Positions 17,010 to 24,776 of a DNA stretch of 64,000 bases are shown here, in pieces. The DNA is taken from the NCBI RefSeq assembly GCF_010686755.1, contig NZ_JAAGXA010000012.1, forward strand, positions 46,485 to 110,484, read 5' to 3'. Under the pieces are notes generated by a model that made no database searches, had not been told where the DNA came from, and worked only from the letters and a program-made list of their open reading frames with translations. A program made the translations under genes and the position numbers. Numbering within the stretch: position 1 is the first letter of the stretch; each line of letters starts with the position of its first letter. Source of the DNA: Nocardioides zeae (GTDB taxonomy: Bacteria > Actinomycetota > Actinomycetes > Propionibacteriales > Nocardioidaceae).

Positions 17010-17816
17010 GTGCGCATCCTGGTCACCAACGACGACGGCATCGAGGCACCCGGCCTCGTCGCCGCCGCCAGCGCCCTGGTCGACGCCGGTCACGACGTCG
17101 TCGTGGGCGCCCCGACCCGTGACTTCTCCGGTTCCGGCTCCGGCCTCGGTCCGATCGACGACGGCTCCGTCGTCGCGTGGCGCGAGCACCGCCTGCCGGG
17201 GGTCGACTGCGCGGCGTACGCGCTCGACGCCCCACCGTCCTTCGTCGTGCTCGCGTTCTGCTCCCGGCTCTTCGGGCCGCCGCCCGACCTCGTGGTCGCC
17301 GGCATCAACGACGGCTACAACACCGGGCGCCTCGTGCTCGCCTCGAGCACCGTCGGCGCGGCCCTCACCGCCACGACCATCGGGGTCGGGAGCATCGCGA
17401 TCAGCACCGCCGAGGCGCCCCACCACCGCTACGACACCGCCGCCGCCGTGCTCGTCGCCGTCGTGCGCCAGGTCGTGCAGCAGGGCCGGCGCGGCACCTG
17501 CCTCAACGTCAACGTGCCCCCGCTGGACGTCGCCGAGCTGGCGGGCGTCGAGGTCGGGGGGCTGGCGCGCCGGGGCCTCATGGGGCTCGGGCTCGAGCGG
17601 GGCGACGACGTGATCACGCTGCGCCGCTACGCGAACGACCGCGGGATCGACGGGGGCACCGACGCGGCTCTCGTCGGGGCGGGGTACGTCGCGGTCACGG
17701 CCCTCACCGGCGTCACGCAGGCCGACCACGGGCCGGCGGGCGACGCGGGCCTCGCCGCCGTCGTCGACGCGGCCCGGGCGCACCTGCGCGACCACGCGGG
17801 CGCCACGCCCGTCTGA
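17010..17816 (+). CDS. surE: SurE-family 5'/3'-nucleotidase
   Basis: A 268-residue SurE phosphatase. The N-terminus MRILVTNDDGIEAPGL holds the metal-binding NDDG; further motifs are APTRDFSGSGSG, GINDGYNTG (metal Asn) and ASSTVGAALTA, with NVNVPP later. The family removes phosphate from nucleoside 5'- and 3'-monophosphates and can be promiscuous. It starts with GTG at 17010, diverges from the PEP-utilising gene and is convergent with the reductase gene, ending at a strong hairpin. It lacks the cluster operator, so membership of the catabolic regulon is uncertain, though a phosphatase would fit there. Confidence 0.92.
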   Translation: MRILVTNDDGIEAPGLVAAASALVDAGHDVVVGAPTRDFSGSGSGLGPIDDGSVVAWREHRLPGVDCAAYALDAPPSFVVLAFCSRLFGPPPDLVVAGINDGYNTGRLVLASSTVGAALTATTIGVGSIAISTAEAPHHRYDTAAAVLVAVVRQVVQQGRRGTCLNVNVPPLDVAELAGVEVGGLARRGLMGLGLERGDDVITLRRYANDRGIDGGTDAALVGAGYVAVTALTGVTQADHGPAGDAGLAAVVDAARAHLRDHAGATPV

Positions 17817-17834
17817 GCCGCCGCACCCCTCCGG

Positions 17835-17878
17835 ACGTCATGCGGCCCGGCCGCCGGAGGCGCCGGGCCGCATGACGT
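17835..17878. terminator. bidirectional terminator
   Basis: Perfect 16-bp arms ACGTCATGCGGCCCGG (17835-17850) and complement (17863-17878) around a 12-base loop; the stem can continue with CCTCCGG/CCGGAGG after a one-base bulge. It lies between convergent surE and the ferredoxin-reductase gene. Confidence 0.85.
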
Positions 17879-17930
17879 CCCGGAGGGCGGGGGGACGGGT
17901 GAGCGGGCGGAACGGGCGGGGCAGCAGTGC

Positions 17931-18977
17931 TCAGTCGAACTCGACGACGACCCGCGCGCCCAGGGGCCGCGACTGGCAGCCGAGCACGTAGCCGTCCTCG
18001 ATGTCCTCCTCGGCCAGCGCCTCGGTGGAGGCCTGCACGACCTCGCCGTCGACGACGGTGCACATGCAGGACCCGCACGTGCCCTCGCGGCAGGAGTAGG
18101 GCGCCTCGACGCCGTTGGCCAGCATCACGTCGACGAGCGTCTCGGAGCGGCCCCAGCGCAGCAGGTGGGTGCGGCCGTCGAGCGTGACCTCGAGCTCGGC
18201 GGCGTCGTCCCCGTCGGCAGCGGGCTCCGCCACGGCCAGCGTGAAGGGATCGCCGACGAGGGAGTGGAAGTCCTCCTGGTGCACGGCCCGCGGCGCGGCC
18301 CCGCAGGCCACGGCGGCCTGCTGCGCGACGGCCATGAAGGGCGCCGGACCGCAGAGGTACCAGGGCTGCTCGCCCGTCGGGCCTGCCAGGTCGGCCAGCC
18401 CGTCGGCGGTCGGCAGGCCCCGCTCGCTCTCCAGCCAGTGCCGCACCTCGAGCCGGTCCGGGTGGGCCGCGGCCAGCTCGTCCAGCACGTCGGCGAAGAT
18501 CACCGACGCCGCGTCGCGGTTGGCGTAGAGCAGCGTCAGGCGGCCGCCGGGCACGGCGAGCGTCGCCCGGACGATGGAGAGCATCGGGGTGATCCCGCTC
18601 CCGGCGGCGGCGAGCACCATCGACGCGCCGAGGTCGTGCGGCACGAAGGTGCCGGCCGGGGGCAGCACGCGCAGCGTCGCGCCGGGGCGGAGGTGCGCGC
18701 AGAGCCAGCCGCTGGCGTAGCCGTCGGGCGTCCGCTTCACCGTCACCATCGGCGCGTCGCCGGGCGCGCTGCTCAGGGAGTAGCAGCGCGCGACCCGTCC
18801 GGTGCGCTCGCTCGGCACCGCGAGGGTGAGGAACTGACCCGGACGGTGGACGAAGCGCTCCGCCAGCTCGGCCGGCACGTCGAAGATGATCGACACCGCG
18901 TCGGCGGTCTCCCGCACGACGTCGCGGACGGCGAGCTCGTGCCCGAGCAGCACCGGGTCGACCGAGGTGGCGGTCAT
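17931..18977 (-). CDS. KshB/PaaE-type ferredoxin-NAD(P)H reductase
   Basis: A 348-residue three-domain reductase: FAD-binding domain (RCYSLSSAP), NAD(P) domain (AAAGSGITPMLSI; YLCGPAPFM) and a C-terminal plant-type [2Fe-2S] domain with Cys in YSCREGTCGSCMC and a later VLGCQSRP. This order matches KshB, the reductase of 3-ketosteroid 9-alpha-hydroxylase, and PaaE. Its ATG overlaps the tetR stop (ATGA), making it the last gene of the P450 operon, so it probably feeds electrons to the P450 at 23422-24618 directly or through its own iron-sulfur domain; no separate ferredoxin gene is in the operon. Confidence 0.93.
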   Translation of the reverse strand: MTATSVDPVLLGHELAVRDVVRETADAVSIIFDVPAELAERFVHRPGQFLTLAVPSERTGRVARCYSLSSAPGDAPMVTVKRTPDGYASGWLCAHLRPGATLRVLPPAGTFVPHDLGASMVLAAAGSGITPMLSIVRATLAVPGGRLTLLYANRDAASVIFADVLDELAAAHPDRLEVRHWLESERGLPTADGLADLAGPTGEQPWYLCGPAPFMAVAQQAAVACGAAPRAVHQEDFHSLVGDPFTLAVAEPAADGDDAAELEVTLDGRTHLLRWGRSETLVDVMLANGVEAPYSCREGTCGSCMCTVVDGEVVQASTEALAEEDIEDGYVLGCQSRPLGARVVVEFD

Positions 18978-19678
18978 CGGGCCTCCTCCGCCCGCGGCAG
19001 CAGCCGGTACCACGACTCGCCGAGGCTGCGCCCCAGCTCGTCGATGCGCTCACGCCGGGGCGTCGAGGCGGGCAGGCCCACGTGCACGTAGGCGAGCTGC
19101 TCGGTGAGGCAGCCCAGGGCCTCGGCGAGCAGGTCGAGGTCCTCGCCGGCGCGCAGGTGACCGCTGTCGGTCAGGCGCTGCAGCCACCGCCGGGTGCGCG
19201 CCACGAAGTCGCCGCGCAGCCGCAGCCACAGCTGCAGGAACCCGTCGTTGGCGCTGGCGGCCGCGGCCTCGCGCAGGAGGCGCAGGGTGTGCCGGTAGCG
19301 GGCGTAGCTGTGCAGGTAGCTCGTGTTGCTCTCCACGAGGCTCTCCAGCTCGAAGCTGTGGCCCGTACGGCGCGTGGGCACCACCGCGAGGGCCTCCAGC
19401 CCCGGACGGAGCGCGGCCAGGAACACGTCGTCGAGGGAGGCGAAGTGGCGGTAGAAGTTGCCCTGCGCCGTACCGGCCCGGTGGACGATGTCGGAGACGC
19501 GGGTGCGGGTGTAGCCGTACTCCGTGAAGCACTCGATGGCCGCCGTGACGATCCGCTCGCGGGTCTGCTCGCCGCGCTTGTTGGGGCGCTTCGCGGACGG
19601 TTCGCCGTCGCGCAGGCCCACGTCGTCGTAGAGCCCGCCGATCATGTCGCTGACGTCGATCACCTCGGGATCCCTCAC
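18974..19678 (-). CDS. TetR-family regulator of the P450 cluster
   Basis: A 234-residue TetR protein. The helix-turn-helix is around residues 33-78: TRERIVTAAIECFTEYGYTRTRVSDIVHRAGTAQGNFYRHF (only the family pattern is diagnostic here). The ligand domain carries WLRLRGDFVARTRRW. The GTG at 19678 overlaps the PPDK-like stop (GTGA); an ATG at 19645 is an alternative start. Lying inside the operon whose promoter carries the shared operator, it is the best candidate for the protein binding [T/A]GTGAC-N6-GTCGC[A/T], giving autoregulation. The inducer is unknown, probably the substrate or its CoA ester. Confidence 0.92.
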   Translation of the reverse strand: MRDPEVIDVSDMIGGLYDDVGLRDGEPSAKRPNKRGEQTRERIVTAAIECFTEYGYTRTRVSDIVHRAGTAQGNFYRHFASLDDVFLAALRPGLEALAVVPTRRTGHSFELESLVESNTSYLHSYARYRHTLRLLREAAAASANDGFLQLWLRLRGDFVARTRRWLQRLTDSGHLRAGEDLDLLAEALGCLTEQLAYVHVGLPASTPRRERIDELGRSLGESWYRLLPRAEEAR

Positions 19679-21141
19679 AGCTCCTCCGCCCAACGCTCCA
19701 GGATGGCGACGTGGGGGTTGCCCGTCGCCGGTCCGGTCCCACCGGCGGGCGCGTCCGCGCCCGTCACGTCGCCCCGGTGCACGGTGCCGGCGGCGCCGTC
19801 GACCGTCACGAGGGTGCCGGGCGTCGCGGTGAGCGCCGCGACCACGCCGACGCCGGCCCCGACGACGCAGGGCAGCCCGATCTCCCGGCAGACCAGCGCC
19901 GCGTGGGAGGTGCTGCCGCCGAGCTCGGTGACGACGGCGACCGCCTCGAACATCAGGGGCACGTCCTCCGGCACCGTCGCCGGCCGCACCAGCACGAAGG
20001 GCGTGCCGGCGGCCGACAGCTCGAGGGCCTGCGCCTCGTCGCTGACCGCGACGCCGACGGCCACGCCTGGTCCGGCGGACAGCCCGGTGGCGAGCACCTC
20101 GGTGCCCGCCCCCACCGAGCCCTGCGCCGCCGCGGCGGCACGCTGCTCCGCACTCACGCGGCCCACGGCCTCGGCCCGCGTGAGGAGGCCCTCCTCCGCC
20201 AGGTCGACGGCGATGCGGGCCGCCGCCACGGCGGAGCGCTTGCCCGCCCGGCTCTGCAGCACGTAGAGCCGCCCGCTCTCGATGGTGAACTCGATGTCGA
20301 CGAGGTCGCGGTGCTCGCGCTCGAGGAGGGCGGCCACCTCGGCCAGCTCGGCGTGGAGCTCCGGGGAGCGGGTGGCGAGGGTCGCCAGGGGCTGCGGCGT
20401 GGCCGCCCCCGAGACCACGTCCTCGCCCTGGGCGCGGGGCAGCCACTCGCCGTACGTGGTCGGCTCCCCGGTGCCGGGGTCGCGGCTGAAGAGCACGCCC
20501 GTCGCCGAGTCGTCGTCGCGGTTGCCGAACACCATCGCCTGCACGGTGACGGCCGTACCGCCGCCCTCGCCGAGGCCGTGGCGCTGCCGGTAGGCGCGCA
20601 CGCGGTCGTTGGTCCACGAGTCGAAGACGGCGCCGATCGCGGCACGGAGCTGCTCCCAGGGGTCCTCGGGCGGCAGGGCCTCGGCATCGTCGAGGACGAT
20701 CTCGCCGAAGGACGTGCGGAACCGGCGCCACGTGTCGTCGGCCCACTCGGCGTCGCCCGTGCTCGCGGCGAGCGCGTCGGCGAGGTCGCGGGTGAGGCCG
20801 AGGTTGAGCACGGTGTCCATCATGCCCGGCATGCTCTGCGCCGCGCCGGAGCGCACCGACACGAGCAGGGGCTCGGGTCCGGCGCCGAAGGTGCGGCCCG
20901 TCGCCTCCTCCAGCTCGCGGATGCCGGCGACGACCTGCGGCCAGACGCGGTCGGGGAGCCGACCGCCGGCGGCGTGGTACTCCTGGCAGACGCGGGTCGT
21001 GACCGCGAAGGCGGGCGGCACGCGCAGGCCCAGCGCGCGCATGGCGTTGACGCTGCAGGCCTTGCCGCCGAGCAGCTCGCGGTCGCCGGGCTGCGCACCG
21101 TCGAGGGTGACGATGTCGGCCGCGGTCATCAGGTCGGTCAT
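19675..21141 (-). CDS. truncated PPDK/PEP-synthase-like protein
   Basis: A 488-residue protein with the ATP-grasp half of pyruvate phosphate dikinase (LLGGKACSVNAM; VSVRSGAAQSMPGMMDTVLNLG; ATGVLFSRDPGTGE; DIEFTIESGRLYVLQSR) and a swivel domain with phospho-acceptor His in ELGGSTSHAALVCREIGLPCV. The C-terminal PEP/pyruvate TIM barrel of full-length PPDK (about 870 residues) is absent and does not appear elsewhere nearby. So it cannot be a normal PPDK; it probably hands phosphate from ATP to another acceptor, possibly through the swivel protein at 15065-16801. ATGA and GTGA overlaps tie it to SDR and TetR genes. Confidence 0.9.
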   Translation of the reverse strand: MTDLMTAADIVTLDGAQPGDRELLGGKACSVNAMRALGLRVPPAFAVTTRVCQEYHAAGGRLPDRVWPQVVAGIRELEEATGRTFGAGPEPLLVSVRSGAAQSMPGMMDTVLNLGLTRDLADALAASTGDAEWADDTWRRFRTSFGEIVLDDAEALPPEDPWEQLRAAIGAVFDSWTNDRVRAYRQRHGLGEGGGTAVTVQAMVFGNRDDDSATGVLFSRDPGTGEPTTYGEWLPRAQGEDVVSGAATPQPLATLATRSPELHAELAEVAALLEREHRDLVDIEFTIESGRLYVLQSRAGKRSAVAAARIAVDLAEEGLLTRAEAVGRVSAEQRAAAAAQGSVGAGTEVLATGLSAGPGVAVGVAVSDEAQALELSAAGTPFVLVRPATVPEDVPLMFEAVAVVTELGGSTSHAALVCREIGLPCVVGAGVGVVAALTATPGTLVTVDGAAGTVHRGDVTGADAPAGGTGPATGNPHVAILERWAEEL

Positions 21142-21974
21142 GACGGGTCCTTCCGGTCGGACGAGGTGGGGGCGGCGGGGCCGGCGGTCCCGGGCGGATC
21201 GGCCCGGTGGGCGGCGGCGACCCGCGCCGCGAGCAGGCCGCCCTCGACGGGGACGTCGATGCCGTTGAGCCACGTCGCGGAGCGACCCAGGGCGAAGACG
21301 ACCACCGCGGCGATCTCCTCGGGACGTCCGTGCCGGCCGACGACACCGGCCGCCCGGGCGATCGCGTCGACGCCCATGGAGGCGCGGAAGTCGTCGAGGA
21401 TGGGCGTCTCGATCGGGCCGGGGCTCACCGTGAGCGCGCGGCGCCCGGCGGGGAGCAGGTCGGCGGCGAGCAGCTGGGTCGCGAGGTTGAGCGCGGCCTT
21501 CGACGTGTCGTAGGCGGCCGGGCCCTCCAGCCCGTGCACCGCCAGCCACGCCGCGACGCCGTCGGCGTCGGTGACGTCGAGCAGGTCGCGGAGCGCCTCG
21601 GGGGGCACGGCGCTGCGGTGCGCCGCCACGGACGACACGTTGACGACCGCCCCGCCGGGCTCGATCCGGTCGACGAGCCCGGCGGCCAGGCGCCGCGGGC
21701 CGAGCAGGTTGACGGCCAGGACCGTGGCGGGCGGACAGGTGCCGGGGACGCCCGCCACGTTGGCGAGGCCCGCGACCTCGGTCGGCAGCGCCGCCAGCGC
21801 GGCGTCCACCGAGGCCGGGTCGGCGAGGTCGACGGCCACGGGGGTGACGCCGGCGAGCGACACCGGACCCCGGTCGAGGGCGACGACCCCGTGGCCGGCG
21901 GCCAGCAGCTGGGCCGCGACCTCGCGGCCGATGCCGGAGGCCGCCCCCGTCACGACGTACGGCGCGGCGCTCAT
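21138..21974 (-). CDS. short-chain dehydrogenase/reductase
   Basis: A 278-residue classical SDR: cofactor motif TGAASGIG at residues 8-15, NVAG at about 72, catalytic Ser in VVNVSSVAAH and YDTSK (Tyr, Lys) at about 160. The insert between Ser and Tyr is longer than usual. Its stop overlaps the PPDK-like ATG and its start overlaps the aldehyde dehydrogenase stop, so it belongs to the P450 operon. It probably oxidises an alcohol made by the P450, or reduces a ketone; substrate unknown. Confidence 0.93.
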   Translation of the reverse strand: MSAAPYVVTGAASGIGREVAAQLLAAGHGVVALDRGPVSLAGVTPVAVDLADPASVDAALAALPTEVAGLANVAGVPGTCPPATVLAVNLLGPRRLAAGLVDRIEPGGAVVNVSSVAAHRSAVPPEALRDLLDVTDADGVAAWLAVHGLEGPAAYDTSKAALNLATQLLAADLLPAGRRALTVSPGPIETPILDDFRASMGVDAIARAAGVVGRHGRPEEIAAVVVFALGRSATWLNGIDVPVEGGLLAARVAAAHRADPPGTAGPAAPTSSDRKDPS

Positions 21975-23425
21975 GCCATCACCGCCGTCAGCTCGGTCAT
22001 CTCGAGCAGGCCGTGGGTGCCGAGCTCCCGACCCCAGCCCGAGTCGCCGGAGCCGCCGAACGGGACGGCGGGCCGCTCACGGGTGCGCACGCCGTCGACC
22101 TTCACCTGGCCGGCGCGGATCTCGGCCGCGACGGCGAGGGCCGTGGCGCGCGAGCCGTCGGTGCCGGCCGACCAGACCTCGGCCGAGAGCCCGTAGCGCG
22201 TGTCGTTGGCCAGGGCGACGGCGTGGTCCAGGTCGGCGTAGCCCTGGAGCACGAGGACCGGCCCGAAGATCTCCTGCTGCACGGCCGGGGCGTCCGCGGG
22301 CAGGTCGGCGATCACCACCGGGTCGACGAACCAGCCGGTGCCGCTCGCCTCGCTGGGCCGACCGCTGCCGACGACGAGCCGGCCACCGCCGGCCACGGCA
22401 CCCGCGACGTGGCCGAGCACCCGGTCGCGGTGGGCGCGGGTGACGAGCGGGCCCTGGCGGGTGGCGGGGTCGGCCGGGTCGCCGAGCACGAAACGGTCGA
22501 CCTCGGCGCGCACGACCTCCTCCACCTCCGGCAGCACCGCGGCCGGGAAGAGCAGTCGTGTCGTGGCGTTGCACGCCTGGCCGGAGTTGACGAGGCCGCT
22601 GGCCAGCACGGCCGGGACGACCTGCGCGAGGTCGGCGTCCGGCAGCACGACGGCCGGCGACTTGCCGCCGAGCTCGAGCGTGGCCGGGGTGAGGGTGGCG
22701 GCACCCGCGGCGGCGACCAGGCGGCCGGCCGCGACGCTGCCGGTGAAGGTGAGCCGGTCGAGACCGGGGTGCTGCGTCAGCGCCGCCCCCGTGACCGGGC
22801 CCGTGCCCTGCACGACCGTCAGCAGGTCGGCCGGGGCACCGTGCACCGCGGCGGCCTCGGCGACCAGCAGGGCGAGCCGCGCGGCGTCGTACGGCGTCTG
22901 CTCCGACGGCTTGAGCACGACGGCGCAGCCGGCGCCGAGCGCGGCGGCCACCTTGGCGACGATCTGGTGCACCGGCATGTTCCACGGCGTGATCGCGCCG
23001 ACGACGCCCGCGCCGCGGCGGTGCAGCACGGCACCCTCGGCGGTCTGCACCCACGCCAGCGTGCGGGTGAGCGCGGCCGTCGAGCGCAGCACGCGGGTCG
23101 GCAGGTCGACCTGGGTGGCCGCGGCCAGCCAGAGCGGCATGCCCATCTCGGTGCTGACCGTGGTCGCGACGGCGTCACCGTCGCGCTCCAGCAGGTCGGC
23201 GAGCGTCTCGAGCAGGGCAGCGCGTCCGGCCGGGTCCACCCGGGTCCACTGCTCGTGGGCGGCGCGGGCGCGGCGTACCGCCTCGTCGACGAGGCCGGCA
23301 CCGGCCTCCCGGCTCGCCCCGACGACCTCCTCGGTGAACGGGGAGACGACGTCGTGCCGGTCGCCGCCCTCGGCCCGCTCCTCGCCGCCGAGCACGTGGC
23401 CCGCGAGCACGGGCAGCGGGCTCAC
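21971..23425 (-). CDS. aldehyde dehydrogenase
   Basis: A 484-residue NAD(P)-dependent aldehyde dehydrogenase. Motifs: ITPWNMPVHQIVAKVAAALGAG, LKPSEQTP, FTGSVAAGR, catalytic Glu in LELGGKSP and catalytic Cys at about 285 in NSGQACNATTRL, then EIFGPVL. The GTG start overlaps the P450 stop (GTGA). It would turn an aldehyde from the P450 and SDR steps into an acid for the acyl-CoA synthetase encoded divergently. Substrate unknown. Confidence 0.95.
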   Translation of the reverse strand: MSPLPVLAGHVLGGEERAEGGDRHDVVSPFTEEVVGASREAGAGLVDEAVRRARAAHEQWTRVDPAGRAALLETLADLLERDGDAVATTVSTEMGMPLWLAAATQVDLPTRVLRSTAALTRTLAWVQTAEGAVLHRRGAGVVGAITPWNMPVHQIVAKVAAALGAGCAVVLKPSEQTPYDAARLALLVAEAAAVHGAPADLLTVVQGTGPVTGAALTQHPGLDRLTFTGSVAAGRLVAAAGAATLTPATLELGGKSPAVVLPDADLAQVVPAVLASGLVNSGQACNATTRLLFPAAVLPEVEEVVRAEVDRFVLGDPADPATRQGPLVTRAHRDRVLGHVAGAVAGGGRLVVGSGRPSEASGTGWFVDPVVIADLPADAPAVQQEIFGPVLVLQGYADLDHAVALANDTRYGLSAEVWSAGTDGSRATALAVAAEIRAGQVKVDGVRTRERPAVPFGGSGDSGWGRELGTHGLLEMTELTAVMA

Positions 23426-24618
23426 GCCTGCTCCAGGCGGACCGGCAGCGTCTTGATGCCCCGGAAGAAGTTGCTGCGCAGGCGGCGGGCGTCGCCGGTC
23501 ACCTCGAGGCGCAGGCCGCGCTCCACGAGCCGGGTGAAGAAGAGGCGCGCCTCGAGCCGGGCCAGGTTGGCGCCGAGGCAGGCGTGCTCGCCCCACCCGA
23601 AGCCCAGGTGCTCGTTGGGGTGCCGGTCGATGCGGAACTCCTCGGGGCGCTCGAACGCGCGCGGGTCGCGGTTGGCCGAGCAGAACCACATGACGACCTT
23701 CTCGCCGGCGCGCACGGTGCGGTCGTGCAGCTCGACGTCACGCGTGGCCGTGCGCCGCATCGAGAGCACCGGGCTGACCCAGCGCACCATCTCCTCGACG
23801 CCGACGCGGACGGCCGCGGGGTTGGCGCGCAGGTGGTCCCAGGCGGCGGGGTTCTCGTGGAGGGCCAGGACACCGCCGGACAGGAGGTTCCGGGTGGTCT
23901 CGTTGCCGGCCACCATGAGGATCAGGTAGTAGGCGTCGAGGTAGCCGCGGCTCAGCGGCACCCCGTCGAGCTCCGCGGCGGTGAGGGCGCTGACGAGGTC
24001 GTCGGCGGGGCAGGCCCGCCGCTGCTCCTCGAGGGCCCGGAAGTAGGTGAAGACCTCGTCGCGCGCCCGCACGGCCGTCTCGGGGCCTTCCGAGTAGTCC
24101 GGGTCCTCCGACGCCATCTGGTTGGTCCAGCGCAGGAGGTGCGGGCAGTCCTCGAGCGGGGCGCCCAGGAGCCGCCCGATCATGACGAGGGGCAGCTGGG
24201 CGGAGATCTTCTGGACGAGGTCGAACTCGCCGGTGCCGACGTGCTCGTCGAGCAGGTCGTCGATGACCTGGGTGATGTCGGGCTCGAGCTTCTTGACCTT
24301 GGCCGCCCGCACCTCGGAGGCCGCGAGCTTGCGCAGCGGGCCGTGGTCGGGCGGGTCCACGTGGTGGATGCTGCGGGCGCCTGATCCCTCGGCGCGGCGG
24401 TCGGCGATCTGGGTGCCCTCGGTGACCGTGAAGGTCGCGTGGTCGGCGGCGACGCGCTTGACGTCGTCGTACCGCGTGACCGACCAGAAGCCGCGACCGC
24501 CCGGCTCGTCGTTCCAGTGCACGGGGCGCTCGTCGCGCAGCCGGGCGAAGACCTCCTCGTCGCGCCCGAGCTCGAACGGGTGGAGACTCATGAGGTCGAG
24601 GTCGTCGACGGAGGTCAT
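23422..24618 (-). CDS. cytochrome P450
   Basis: A 398-residue soluble bacterial P450. The heme loop is FGWGEHACLGANLAR with Cys at about 347; the I-helix is MVAGNETTRN with acid replaced by Asn-Glu before the conserved Thr pair, and the ExxR is probably ERPEEFR/EMVRW region. Length and pattern resemble CYP families acting on steroids, terpenes or alkyl chains. It is the first gene of a six-gene overlapping operon (P450, ALDH, SDR, PPDK-like, TetR, reductase). AGGAG lies upstream of the ATG. It likely performs the first hydroxylation. Confidence 0.95.
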   Translation of the reverse strand: MTSVDDLDLMSLHPFELGRDEEVFARLRDERPVHWNDEPGGRGFWSVTRYDDVKRVAADHATFTVTEGTQIADRRAEGSGARSIHHVDPPDHGPLRKLAASEVRAAKVKKLEPDITQVIDDLLDEHVGTGEFDLVQKISAQLPLVMIGRLLGAPLEDCPHLLRWTNQMASEDPDYSEGPETAVRARDEVFTYFRALEEQRRACPADDLVSALTAAELDGVPLSRGYLDAYYLILMVAGNETTRNLLSGGVLALHENPAAWDHLRANPAAVRVGVEEMVRWVSPVLSMRRTATRDVELHDRTVRAGEKVVMWFCSANRDPRAFERPEEFRIDRHPNEHLGFGWGEHACLGANLARLEARLFFTRLVERGLRLEVTGDARRLRSNFFRGIKTLPVRLEQA

Positions 24619-24642
24619 GCGAGGGCTCCTCAGCGCGTCGTT

Positions 24643-24660
24643 TGTGACTAGAGAGTCGCA
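24643..24660 (+). promoter_or_regulatory. cluster operator, copy C (P450 promoter)
   Basis: TGTGAC-TAGAGA-GTCGCA, 25 bases upstream of the P450 ATG. On the minus strand a TATGAT -10 hexamer (24665-24660) touches its first base, the same geometry as copy A. Probable TetR operator. Confidence 0.72.
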
Positions 24661-24740
24661 TCATAACGCAGGTCACACCCCGCGGGAAGTCCCGACCGGG
24701 GTGGCGCTCGCCCGGGTCCGCGCGCTAGCGTCTCCCTGTT

Positions 24741-24758
24741 AGTGACGCCAATGTCGCA
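24741..24758 (+). promoter_or_regulatory. cluster operator, copy D (acyl-CoA synthetase promoter)
   Basis: AGTGAC-GCCAAT-GTCGCA, just before the AGGAGGAG ribosome site of the acyl-CoA synthetase gene. It differs from copies A and C only at the first base outside the spacer. It would cover the transcript start. Confidence 0.7.
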
Positions 24759-24776
24759 TTTCAGGAGGAGCGGTCG

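Noticed and set aside
19675..21141. Frameshifted full-length PPDK
   Set aside because: The missing C-terminal barrel is not found in any frame downstream; the gene ends in a clean GTGA overlap with tetR, so the short form is the real gene.
24619..24776. KstR-type (steroid) operator in the P450 intergenic region
   Set aside because: The AACnnGTT core is not present; the repeated motif is GTGAC-N6-GTCGC instead.
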